The translations under genes and the position numbers were made by a program. Below are positions 26,223 to 34,067 of a stretch of 46,475 nt of DNA, piece by piece. The stretch's first letter is position 1, and the number at the start of each line of letters is the position of its first letter. This DNA comes from Alistipes sp. CAG:435 (GTDB taxonomy: Bacteria; Bacteroidota; Bacteroidia; Bacteroidales; UBA932). The stretch covers positions 1-46,475 of the forward strand of contig FR893118.1 in assembly GCA_000433355.1 (NCBI GenBank), written 5' to 3'. The notes beneath the pieces were generated by a model. The model ran no database searches. It saw only the letters and a program-made list of their open reading frames with translations, and was not told where the DNA came from.

Positions 26223-27779
26223 CTATTCGTCAACGTGATTTACAACCTTCGGCTTGCTTGAATATACCAGATAGTTGTCGATGACGATGTTCATGTTGTC
26301 CTGCTTGTTGAGGAACTTGAAGGTCAGAGTGTGCTCGCCTTCAGGAAGATCGTACTTCCAGTAGAGGTCCGGAGCCGCTCCGTTGCCCTTGATAGGGTTC
26401 TTGGCCACAGCGGAGAGCTTGCCGTCGAGGTATATCTCGACCTCGCCGACGTAACCGGTGTTGTCGTTGTAGCCGGCTCCCTTGTAGTAGTGGCTCTTCA
26501 CAACGATGCCGTTGCCCTTGAACTTGATCTGGCCGATATTTGTGATGGTCTTCTTGACGTTGACCTTGACTTGAGGATAGTGCCCCTCGAAAGCCTTCTC
26601 GTAGCGCACGGCCTCCGGCTTCTGAACCTTGATTGTAACATTGTCACCATCAATTGAGCCACCATTACGCTCGATCACCTGAAGGGCTTGGCTGAGGGAA
26701 TATTCAGTGGCCTTGTTGATGGAGATGTCTGTGTAGACGAAAGGTCTGTCCTCTACCTCCTCGCAAGGCTTCCTCCAATATTCAGGAATATTCTTGTAAC
26801 CCATCATTACTCCGAGGATTCCGGCGGCCGACGAAGGGTTGCAGTCAGAGTCTTGGCCGCAGCGGGTGGAGATGTCGATGGTGCGGTAGAAGTTCTTGTC
26901 ACCGTAGAGGAGACCGATGAGGATGTAGCCGCTGTTGATGACGGCGTCGATGTTGAACTGGTTGTCAACCCCGTCCGGGCAGCCGATGTCGTAGCCATAG
27001 TGCTTGTTGAACAAAGCCCAGGTGATGTGCCAGTCCTTAGGGTACTGCTTGTGCCATTTGATGACATCAGCCATCGCCTTATAGTAGTTGCTCTGCACAG
27101 GGATGGCCTTGAGGGCCTCATTGACAACGAAGTTCATGTCATCGCTGATGAATGCGAGAGAGATCATCGCGGCGACATACACGCCGCCGTACCAGCCGTC
27201 GCCATAGTTCATCATGTGGCCGATCTCGTCGCAGTAGTAGGACGAGGCGTTGACCATTCCCGGAGCCATCAGACCGGCGTAGTCGGCTTCGATCTGGAAG
27301 TCGATGTCGTCGGCGTGAGGGTTGTTGCGCCAGTGGCCGGACTCAGGAGGCATCACACCGTTCAGGATGTTGTAGCGTCCGAGCTGGTTGGCGTGCCAGA
27401 GCGGGTATGGGGCATGGGCGAACGCGTTGGCGAAGGACTCGATCGGAGCGTCAAGGCCTTCCTTCTGGAACACCTCCACGAAAGTGAGGTCCATATAGAC
27501 ATCATCGTAAAGCCCGGGAACATTGTCGAACCACCATTTGATCGTGTGCTCGTGCCACGGAATCTCGATCTCGTCGTTCATGAAGCCGGAGTACTTGAAC
27601 TCTGTCGGTCCGCCGTAGGAGCAGCCGATGGTCTTGCCGGCCCAGCCGCCTTTGATTTTGTCCATGAGAACCTCCTTGGTCATCTTGACCTCTTTAGGAA
27701 GTTTCTTGGCGGTCGCTGTGAATGTGGTCGTCAGCATAAAGACGCCAGCTGCGATCAGGAATAAATTCTTGACTTTCAT
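26223..27779 (-). CDS. Secreted ADP-ribosylglycohydrolase-fold protein with C-terminal jelly-roll domain
   Basis: The 518-residue protein has a signal peptide (MKVKNLFLIAAGVFMLTTTFTATA). Residues ~30-380 carry the DraG/ARH fold: KIKGGWAGKTIGCSYGG, the metal-binding YDDVYMDLTFVEVF, and GQDSDCNPSSAAGILGVMMG (GxDSDxN version of the second metal motif). The C-terminal 130 residues (IGQIKFKGNGIVVKSHYYKGAG..LPEGEHTLTFKF) look like a carbohydrate-binding jelly roll. Cytoplasmic members cleave ADP-ribose from proteins. Export, the extra domain and the position as first gene of the GH106/GH28 operon make a glycosidase role on plant glycan more likely, which is inference. Confidence 0.85.
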   Translation of the reverse strand: MKVKNLFLIAAGVFMLTTTFTATAKKLPKEVKMTKEVLMDKIKGGWAGKTIGCSYGGPTEFKYSGFMNDEIEIPWHEHTIKWWFDNVPGLYDDVYMDLTFVEVFQKEGLDAPIESFANAFAHAPYPLWHANQLGRYNILNGVMPPESGHWRNNPHADDIDFQIEADYAGLMAPGMVNASSYYCDEIGHMMNYGDGWYGGVYVAAMISLAFISDDMNFVVNEALKAIPVQSNYYKAMADVIKWHKQYPKDWHITWALFNKHYGYDIGCPDGVDNQFNIDAVINSGYILIGLLYGDKNFYRTIDISTRCGQDSDCNPSSAAGILGVMMGYKNIPEYWRKPCEEVEDRPFVYTDISINKATEYSLSQALQVIERNGGSIDGDNVTIKVQKPEAVRYEKAFEGHYPQVKVNVKKTITNIGQIKFKGNGIVVKSHYYKGAGYNDNTGYVGEVEIYLDGKLSAVAKNPIKGNGAAPDLYWKYDLPEGEHTLTFKFLNKQDNMNIVIDNYLVYSSKPKVVNHVDE

Positions 27780-27791
27780 AATTCTTTTTGT

Positions 27792-28859
27792 TTATTGATT
27801 ATTTGTTTTTCGTAAAGATTCACTTATCCAGGAAACGCATCCCCACAGGATCTGGTTCACGGCCTGGGACTCGTGCGACAGGGTCGCGAAGATCATTCCG
27901 AACTGCGCCGGGATGCCGTAAACGTAGGAAATCGCCGAGGAGACTATGAAGTGGAAGGCTCCGAATCCTCCCGGCACCGGGACGATGGAGGAGAGGCTTC
28001 CGGCTATCATCAGGAACATCGCGTCCGTAAGGTTCAGGGTCTGCAAAGTGCCCACGGCCGCGGCCAGCTCAGGGCTGACGGAGTCCGGGGATATTCCTTG
28101 AAGAGCCCATAGGATGGTGGCACTCATCATCCAATAGCAGAGCCATATTCCCGCAGTCAGGAGGAGGAATTTCCAACCGCCCTTCATCCTGAGGCAACTG
28201 AGGAATCCGGCCCAGATGCCTTTGCAGAAGTCCCGCACTTTGGCAAGAGGCTTCCATTTGTCAGCGAAAAGGATTGCGCACAAAATGGCGGCAACCACGG
28301 CAAAAGTTCCTGCGACCAAGATCGCGATCTTGCCGGCGCTGATGCTGCCGGGGGCCGCTCCGAAGATCTTCTCGGAGAAGAATCCGCCGAAGCGTTTCCA
28401 GGTGAAAAGCAGGAAGACGGCAAGCACGGCGACCAGCGCGAGCATATCCACGGAGCGTTCCAGCGCCGCGGTTCCCAAAACCTTGTCGTATGAGGCGAGG
28501 CGGCGGCCGTTGTCCTTGGAATCCTTTTCGGAATGCGCCGTGATGTAGCCGCAGCGGACAAACTCACCGACGCGCGGCAGGACGAGATTCACCAGATAAC
28601 TGATGTTGACGGCGTTGAAGCAGGTCAGGCGGGTGGTGCTCCTGTCGATCGGAAGAAGCAGCTCACGCCAGCGCAAGGCTCTGAACCAGAACGCCAAAAG
28701 CCCGAACAGCATCGAAAGGATGACGAATCCCCAGCGGCAGGCCCTTAGGCCTTCCAGAAAGTCAGCCCAGCCGACTCCGCGGAAAGAGAAATACAGAAGC
28801 GCCGCCGCGAGTGCGATGAAGCCCCCGTATTTAAGAATATTCCCGACCTTCTTGTTCAT
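27792..28859 (-). CDS. Flippase-like / lysylphosphatidylglycerol synthase transmembrane family protein
   Basis: The ATG at 28859 (MNKKVGNILKYGG) is chosen; the longer frame overlaps the divergent kinase gene and carries no matching sequence. The protein has 355 residues and about eight transmembrane segments. The family pattern is visible in FRALRWRELLLPI, NAVNISYLVNLVLPRVGEFVRCGY (the conserved N..PLR.GE region), and SLSSIVPVPGGFGAFHFIVSSA near the C-terminus. Members are thought to flip or transfer lipid-linked molecules, and no specific substrate can be read here. It is divergent from the PfkB kinase gene. Confidence 0.85.
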   Translation of the reverse strand: MNKKVGNILKYGGFIALAAALLYFSFRGVGWADFLEGLRACRWGFVILSMLFGLLAFWFRALRWRELLLPIDRSTTRLTCFNAVNISYLVNLVLPRVGEFVRCGYITAHSEKDSKDNGRRLASYDKVLGTAALERSVDMLALVAVLAVFLLFTWKRFGGFFSEKIFGAAPGSISAGKIAILVAGTFAVVAAILCAILFADKWKPLAKVRDFCKGIWAGFLSCLRMKGGWKFLLLTAGIWLCYWMMSATILWALQGISPDSVSPELAAAVGTLQTLNLTDAMFLMIAGSLSSIVPVPGGFGAFHFIVSSAISYVYGIPAQFGMIFATLSHESQAVNQILWGCVSWISESLRKTNNQ

Positions 28860-28885
28860 GGTTACAAATTTAATCAAATAATCCT

Positions 28886-28893
28886 TAACTTTG
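28886..28893 (+). promoter_or_regulatory. -7 box candidate for the PfkB kinase gene
   Basis: TAACTTTG matches TAnnTTTG exactly, 37 bp before the start codon. The -33 region (TTAC) is weak. Confidence 0.4.
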
Positions 28894-28929
28894 TGATCTG
28901 GCACGTAATGAATATCAAAATACAAAGAT

Positions 28930-29925
28930 ATGAAATCAATTTTAGGGATAGGGAACGCTCTGACGGACATCCTGGCGGTGTTTCCCGACGAGACAATGCT
29001 TCGTGAGTACCACCTTCCTCCGGGAAGCATGCAGCACGTGGATCTGGAGACCGGTGACCGCATCTGGTCGAAGTTGAAGGAGTTCGGCGTGAAGTACGTT
29101 CCGGGAGGCTCGGCTGCCAACACGATCACCTGCACGTCCATATTCGGAATGCCTTCGGGATTCATCGGCAAGATCGGTAACGATGAGCTCGGGCACTTGT
29201 ACAAGAGCACACTTGAGCAGTACGGTGTGAAAACGACATTGCTGACCGGCACGAAAGGCTCCGGCCGCGCGATGTGCTTCATCACAGGAGCCAACTCCGA
29301 GAGAACTTTCGCTGACTATATGGGTGCGGCGTTGGAACTTGTCCCGGAGGATCTGAAGCCCGAATATTTCCAAGGTTACGACTATTTCCACATCGAGGGT
29401 TATCTCGTGCAGAATCAGGATCTTATCCGCAAGGCAGTGCAGATGGCCAAGGAGGCTGGATGCAAGATCTCGATCGACATGGCTTCATACAATGTAGTTG
29501 AGTCCAACGAGGCCTTCTTCCACAATCTGGTGGACCGTTATGTGGACATCGTGTTCGCCAATGAGAGCGAGGCGAGGGCGTTCACGAAGCAGGAGCCACG
29601 CGATGCTCTGGACACGCTCGCAAGCCAGTGCGAAATCGCTGTCGTGAAGGTCGGCAAGGACGGATCGATGGTCAAGCAAGGCGATGAATATCATTACATT
29701 GAGGCCTGGCCAGCCGCCACGATCGACGCCACCGGAGCAGGAGACACCTACGCCGCCGGATTCCTCTACGCGCACTCTCTGGGAATGCCTTTGAAGGTCT
29801 GCGGCGAGGTCGGCTCGATAATTGCTGCGAAGGTCGTCGAGGTTATCGGCACCAAGATCGATGTCCCGAGATGGAAGGATGCGAAGCGTGAGATACGAGA
29901 GTTGATAGCCTCTGTAAACCAGTAG
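28930..29925 (+). CDS. PfkB-family sugar/nucleoside kinase, adenosine-kinase-like
   Basis: The 331-residue protein is full length for the family. The N-terminal PfkB signature PGGSAANTITCTSIFGMPSGFIGKIGNDELG and the C-terminal signature DATGAGDTYAAGFLYAHSLG (catalytic Asp, anion hole) are both intact. The sequence resembles the Bacteroidetes clade annotated as adenosine kinase, but ribokinase-like sugars cannot be excluded. It uses ATP in the cytoplasm. The DUF6913 gene follows after 3 bp and the DUF368 gene after that, so the three form an operon. Confidence 0.9.
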   Translation: MKSILGIGNALTDILAVFPDETMLREYHLPPGSMQHVDLETGDRIWSKLKEFGVKYVPGGSAANTITCTSIFGMPSGFIGKIGNDELGHLYKSTLEQYGVKTTLLTGTKGSGRAMCFITGANSERTFADYMGAALELVPEDLKPEYFQGYDYFHIEGYLVQNQDLIRKAVQMAKEAGCKISIDMASYNVVESNEAFFHNLVDRYVDIVFANESEARAFTKQEPRDALDTLASQCEIAVVKVGKDGSMVKQGDEYHYIEAWPAATIDATGAGDTYAAGFLYAHSLGMPLKVCGEVGSIIAAKVVEVIGTKIDVPRWKDAKREIRELIASVNQ

Positions 29926-29928
29926 ATT

Positions 29929-30462
29929 ATGTTTGATTTCATAAAGACGTTTTTCAGAAAGAGAAGTCTGCGCAAGCATTCCAGCACAGTTCCCACAGAA
30001 ATTCTTCCGCTGGGGAAAATCCGTTCATACGTGGCCATCATCGATGTGGAGGAGCAGTCTTTCGACACTTGCAAGACCGCTATAATGACTTTTTTCAGGT
30101 CCCACAACATCAAGGGTAGCGTCTTCTTCCAGGATTTCAGAAAGATAGGCAGCGAGGACAGGCTGATCACCAGCATCCAGACCACCATCACCAAAAAGGA
30201 CCTGGATTGGATCGGAAGACCTTCCCGCTACAAACTGAACGTGCTGGAGGAACAGGCTCCAGACCTTTTCATCTCGCTTATCAAGAATCCTGACTTCGCC
30301 ATTGAATATATGGCCCGCACCTCCAAGGCCCGTTTCAAGATAGGACGCGCCCAGATGGACGGCAACCTGTTCGACCTTGTCATCAGCGACCCTGCCGGCA
30401 AGGAGGTCAGCCAGCTGGATTGCTTCACTGCCATCAAAGGCTATCTCACAAAGATTCAATAA
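29929..30462 (+). CDS. DUF6913-type conserved protein
   Basis: The 177-residue cytoplasmic protein is typical of Bacteroidetes. It has a short basic amphipathic start (MFDFIKTFFRKRSLRKH), then IRSYVAIIDVEEQSFDTCKTAIMTFF and SVFFQDFRKIGSEDR, then DLDWIGRPSRYKLNVLEEQAPDLFISLIKNPDFAIEYMARTSKARFKIGR. The family's function is not known. It sits between the kinase and DUF368 genes with gaps of 3 and 4 bp, so it is cotranscribed with a lipid-carrier transporter. Confidence 0.8.
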   Translation: MFDFIKTFFRKRSLRKHSSTVPTEILPLGKIRSYVAIIDVEEQSFDTCKTAIMTFFRSHNIKGSVFFQDFRKIGSEDRLITSIQTTITKKDLDWIGRPSRYKLNVLEEQAPDLFISLIKNPDFAIEYMARTSKARFKIGRAQMDGNLFDLVISDPAGKEVSQLDCFTAIKGYLTKIQ

Positions 30463-30466
30463 TTCT

Positions 30467-31426
30467 ATGTCAAATATCATCAAAAACGCCGCTGTCGCCC
30501 TGAAAGGTTTCGCGATGGGAGCGGCAAATGTCATTCCAGGCGTGTCCGGAGGCACTATCGCCCTGCTCACAGGAATATTCAATGAGCTGATCGAGGCTCT
30601 GAACGCCATCCTGTCGGTGTCTTCGTGGAAACTTCTCCTCAAAGGCGAGGTCAAGGAGTTCTGGAAGAATATTCATGGAACGTTCCTGTTTTGGTTGGGA
30701 GTCGGAGTGATCGTGAGTGTCTTCTCGCTCGCCAAGCTGATGGAATATGTGCTTGCCTACCATCCGATCCAGACCTGGGCGTTCTTCTTCGGCCTGATCG
30801 TGGTGTCCGGTGCCTACATGCTCTACGACATCAAGGGCTGGAAGGTCGCCGACGGGCTTTGGCTGGTCTTCGGCGTCTTCCTCGGGGCTATGATCTGCCT
30901 GCTCTCCCCTACCCAGACGACAGACGCTGGTTGGTTCATCATGATATGCGGCGCGATCGCGATATGCACGATGATTCTTCCGGGCATCTCCGGCAGCTTC
31001 ATTCTCGTGCTTTTTGGTAAGTATGAATATATTATGTCAGCGATCAGCGAGCTTAACTGGCCGGTCCTCATTCTGTTCGGAGTCGGCTGCGTACTTGGAA
31101 TCGCCGCGTTCTCGAAGTTCCTGCACTGGCTGATAGCGCATTACGAGAGGCCCACGTTGATCACTCTGATCGGTTTCACGCTTGGGTCCCTTGTCAAGGT
31201 CTGGCCATGGAGCGACAAGTTCAGCGTGATGATGGCTCAATGGATGCGTGAAGGGCAGACCGCCGAAGAGGCCCGGATTGGCGTCGAGGCACTTGTTGAC
31301 ATAGGCACGGATCTCTCCACGCTCATCAATCCGCAAATCTTCTCCGCCCTCATCTGGATGCTCATCGGCGCCCTCCTCGTCGTCGCCCTTGAATGGTTCG
31401 GCCACAAGAACGCCAAGGCCAACTGA
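30467..31426 (+). CDS. DUF368 membrane protein, polyprenyl-phosphate translocase family
   Basis: I start at the ATG at 30467 (MSNIIKNAAVALKGFAMGAANVIPGVSGGTIALLTGIFNEL), 4 bp after the DUF6913 stop. The 319-residue protein has 8-9 transmembrane helices. The duplicated family motif occurs as ANVIPGVSGGT near the N-terminus and as MILPGISGSFILVLFGKYE in the middle. DUF368 proteins have been reported as undecaprenyl-phosphate translocases that return the lipid carrier across the cytoplasmic membrane. That assignment comes from other bacteria and is applied here by homology. A strong hairpin follows the stop. Confidence 0.9.
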   Translation: MSNIIKNAAVALKGFAMGAANVIPGVSGGTIALLTGIFNELIEALNAILSVSSWKLLLKGEVKEFWKNIHGTFLFWLGVGVIVSVFSLAKLMEYVLAYHPIQTWAFFFGLIVVSGAYMLYDIKGWKVADGLWLVFGVFLGAMICLLSPTQTTDAGWFIMICGAIAICTMILPGISGSFILVLFGKYEYIMSAISELNWPVLILFGVGCVLGIAAFSKFLHWLIAHYERPTLITLIGFTLGSLVKVWPWSDKFSVMMAQWMREGQTAEEARIGVEALVDIGTDLSTLINPQIFSALIWMLIGALLVVALEWFGHKNAKAN

Positions 31427-31442
31427 AGCAAGATTAGTATAT

Positions 31443-31485
31443 AATCACAAAGGGCTGGATCGGAATGATCCAGCCCTTTGTGATT
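31443..31485. terminator. Perfect 19-bp hairpin between DUF368 and tRNA-Arg
   Basis: The arms 31443-31461 and 31467-31485 are exact complements around a GGAAT loop. The right arm includes the last five bases of the tRNA gene (31481-31485). It probably ends transcription from both sides, although no long T run follows on the plus strand. Confidence 0.75.
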
Positions 31486-31554
31486 CCGTAGGGATTCGAA
31501 CCCTAGACCCACAGATTAGAAATCTGTTGCTCTATCCAGCTGAGCTACGGAACC
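31481..31554 (-). tRNA. tRNA-Arg (UCU)
   Basis: The minus strand folds as a cloverleaf. The acceptor GGTTCCG pairs with CGGAATC (one G-U). The D arm TAGCTCAG..GAGC is present. The anticodon arm is ACAGA-TTTCTAA-TCTGT with anticodon TCT. The T arm is TAGGG-TTCGAAT-CCCTA and the discriminator base is A. CCA is not encoded. It reads AGA codons. Confidence 0.95.
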
Positions 31555-31728
31555 GTGCCCCGTTTCCGTTCCGCAGAACAGGAAACGGACTGCAAATATA
31601 CGAATTTTCCATCGAAAACAAGCACATGCCAAAGAATTTATCCATGTCGAAAATTTCTTCGGTCCGGATTAGGGGATGTGGCGTCCTCGTCATGTCTATA
31701 ATATGGATCAACCAACACTCGACAGGTT

Positions 31729-32421
31729 ATGACAAGGAAGGATCTCTTCAACGAATGGGAAAGGCAGGAGCCATTGGAACTGGATAAAGAAAAACTGGGC
31801 ACCGCTTTTTCCAAAGTATTGAAAAAAATTGACAGTGTGGAATCTGTCATGGAAAACGAAAAAGCACACAGGAAATCCGGATCGTACGTCTTCCGGAAAG
31901 TGGCGATATATTCATCTGTGGCCGCGGCTGCGGTCATTTGTGTCACACTCGCGTTCACCAGTGTGTCAAAGAAGGCCTACAACCGCGGCCTTTACGCGCA
32001 TATTCAGGAAATGCCGGTGAATATGACGGAATATTCAACCAGCAACGGCGAGATCCGGCGTGTCACTTTACCCGATTCCAGCAAGGTGATCCTCAACGCT
32101 GGTTCCGTGCTCATCTGCCCGGAACGGTTCGGGGCAGGAGGAAGGGAGGTGTACCTGAGCGGTGAGGCGGTCTTCGATGTCACGGGGGACACTGGACGGG
32201 CTTTCGTTGTCAAGACCTCAAACCTCAACGTCAAGGTGCACGGGACCAGATTCAACGTATCAGCCTACAGTGACAGCCGTCTGGTCAGCGCGACCCTGTG
32301 CAGGGGCAGCATCTCGGCCATGAATAATGAAGGCGGCGCGCCGGTCAGGCATGTGGTTGACGGCATACACAATCCTCGCGAAACGAAGGTCGCGTCAAGG
32401 TTCTCCTCGGTCAGCGGCTGA
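31729..32421 (+). pseudogene. FecR-type anti-sigma factor, truncated at its C-terminus
   Basis: Residues 1-200 fit a FecR family inner-membrane regulator. There is a short cytoplasmic part, a transmembrane helix near 62-80 (IYSSVAAAAVICVTLAFTSV), then the FecR domain: STSNGEIRRVTLPDSSKVILNAGSVLICPERFGAGGREVYLSGEAVFDVTGDTGRAFVVKTSNLNVKVHGTRFNVSAYSD. FecR proteins are normally ~300-350 residues and continue into a C-terminal STN-like domain. Here homology ends near 32335, and the last ~29 residues only mirror a fragment on the other strand. No sigma gene precedes it. It is probably non-functional, or a constitutive fragment. Confidence 0.75.
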
Positions 32422-32466
32422 TACGGAAGATCCCCGTAGGCAAGATCCAGATGCGTCTTCCTGGAC
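32341..32466 (-). pseudogene. Unidentified gene fragment between the FecR and sigma remnants
   Basis: The minus strand stays open for about 42 codons and reads as ordinary protein (KTHLDLAYGDLPYQPLTEE, then NLDATFVSRG). It has no start and joins neither neighbour in frame. The family was not recognised. It suggests that more than one rearrangement joined this region. Confidence 0.35.
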
Positions 32467-32471
32467 TTGGA

Positions 32472-32723
32472 TCAATTTATGGCCATATTCATTGTCATCC
32501 TGAACAGGTAGGCGCTGATCCTTGTGACATCCACAAGCGTGTGGCGGACAAACCACAACCTCACAAACACACTCTGTGCGACATCCTCCGCATCATCATA
32601 AGACTGGAGAAATGACTGCAGGAACGCGAGGACTTTAGGATAATACTTGTCAAAGATGACCCTGAAGGCTTCCTTGTCACCCTCAGCTATCATCTTCAAG
32701 TAGTCCTTTTCCGTCATCGCCAC
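32472..32723 (-). pseudogene. ECF sigma-70 factor fragment (region 2 only)
   Basis: The 83 residues begin like an ECF sigma factor (MTEKDYLKMIAEGDKEAFRVIFDKYYPKVLAFL), with the region 2 block YDDAEDVAQSVFVRLW and a final ISAYLFRMTMNMAIN that normally leads into the linker and region 4. The frame then stops. Without region 4 it cannot recognise a -35 element. It points away from the FecR remnant, so the usual sigma-fecR operon has been rearranged. Its partner receptor is not in the window. Confidence 0.75.
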
Positions 32724-32734
32724 ACCGGCTTGAT

Positions 32735-34057
32735 TTACCTGTTACCGGCGTCCACCTTGCGGGCATAGGCAAGCCGTCCTGAAAGATGCCGCCTGACATC
32801 CTTCCAACGGTAATACGGTCCCGAGACAGGATCCACTCCATTCAAAAGACGTTCCTGCTCATTCAGAAGGAACTTCACAAGGATATCCTTGGAGCCGGGT
32901 CTGCGGTAGAACACCATCTGGAGGTTGCAGGCCATCGGGGTAAAGTCCGATGCCATCCAATGCTCCCAGACCTCCTCCAAAGGCCAAATCTCGCTGCAAC
33001 CTTCGATTCCCATAAGCCCGGCGAGAGGCATCACCGAGACATCATGCGCGAACCTCAGGTCGGCGGCCACATTGCTTTTGGCCGACACCGCAGCGTTTGC
33101 CTTTACGATGAAATCCTCCAGCAAGTCATCCGCCATCGCGATGCGTCTGCCTTCCGACTCCGCCGCGTTCACCATCTCGGAATATATTCGGCAGGAATTC
33201 AGACGCGTCAAAGAAAACAGCTCCTCAGGAGTGAAATATGAGGAAACGAATATATCATTGAGATCTATGTCCGGCGCTATGGAACCCCATGTGTAGAGCT
33301 CCCGGGCAAACATGTCCTCCCTGCCGACAATGGAATCAGCCGTCTTGCGGTCACTGAATATGGAATTCATGAAATCGCTGACATCGATCCAAGTCCTTGA
33401 CAAAGAGTCTATCTCCGGAGCCGAAGTTCTCACCACCTCCTTGAACCAGGAAGGTTTCCTGAGAAGGTAGGACATGTAGGAATCCCCGCTGTGCACATTG
33501 ACCCTCAGTTTCTTGTTCAGTTTCTTGAGTTCACCAGTGCAGCTGAACATGCTCTCCTGACAACGCTGGACCGTGCTGGAGACCGCGTCCACATACCTTC
33601 TGGAGCCGGACTTGAACACAGACGGGAAACGATGGAACATCCTGCCCGCTATCTCCTTGTGCTCATTCTTGCCTCTGGCGGACAGCTTACCAGCCTTGCC
33701 GACGGAAACGGAGTCTATCCTGTACAGATCCGAGTACAGGGCTTTTCCTTTCTCGGTCAGTATCCCAAGCGAGTCCGCCTTCATGAACATCGCCGCAAGG
33801 GCGTCAAATGATTTGTCCGAACTATGGTAGCGCGAGCCATGACGACCGATATGGCTGATGTAGAAAGGCTCATAACCTTCGGGAGCAGCGGTGTCGGTCA
33901 TATTCCCGGCTCTGTAGATGTGATAGATTCCAGCGCCGGCGAAGGCATCGGCTTTGATTTTCTCAAGTGTGACCTGCGCCTCGGAAGACACCGCGAAGAA
34001 CGCTGAAAACGAAGCCGCCAACGCCAAGGCGGCGACACGGTATAGTGATGATTTCAT
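32735..34057 (-). CDS. Histidine acid phosphatase (phytase / MINPP-like), secreted
   Basis: I start at the ATG at 34057, which begins the signal peptide MKSSLYRVAALALAASFSAFF; an ATG two codons earlier is also possible. About 440 residues. The branch-2 histidine phosphatase signature is ISHIGRHGSRYHSSDKSF (RHGxR with the nucleophilic His), and the C-terminal proton-donor motif is in DLRFAHDVSVMPLAGLMGI (HD). This class includes inositol-polyphosphate phosphatases of gut Bacteroidetes, which release phosphate from phytate. It lies immediately downstream of the GDPD gene on the same strand, which suggests phosphate scavenging. Confidence 0.87.
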   Translation of the reverse strand: MKSSLYRVAALALAASFSAFFAVSSEAQVTLEKIKADAFAGAGIYHIYRAGNMTDTAAPEGYEPFYISHIGRHGSRYHSSDKSFDALAAMFMKADSLGILTEKGKALYSDLYRIDSVSVGKAGKLSARGKNEHKEIAGRMFHRFPSVFKSGSRRYVDAVSSTVQRCQESMFSCTGELKKLNKKLRVNVHSGDSYMSYLLRKPSWFKEVVRTSAPEIDSLSRTWIDVSDFMNSIFSDRKTADSIVGREDMFARELYTWGSIAPDIDLNDIFVSSYFTPEELFSLTRLNSCRIYSEMVNAAESEGRRIAMADDLLEDFIVKANAAVSAKSNVAADLRFAHDVSVMPLAGLMGIEGCSEIWPLEEVWEHWMASDFTPMACNLQMVFYRRPGSKDILVKFLLNEQERLLNGVDPVSGPYYRWKDVRRHLSGRLAYARKVDAGNR

Positions 34058-34067
34058 ATACATTGAT

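Noticed and set aside
26688..27764. Long open frame on the plus strand opposite the ARH-fold gene
   Set aside because: Its composition (Val/Asp/His-rich, no domains) is that of an antisense shadow of a GC-biased gene.
28860..29294. N-terminal extension of the flippase-like gene across the kinase start
   Set aside because: It runs antisense to the conserved PfkB coding sequence; the ATG at 28859 begins the membrane protein.
31555..31728. Sigma-factor region 4 upstream of the FecR remnant, as a simple inversion would predict
   Set aside because: No region 4 sequence is found on either strand there, so a single inversion does not explain the locus.
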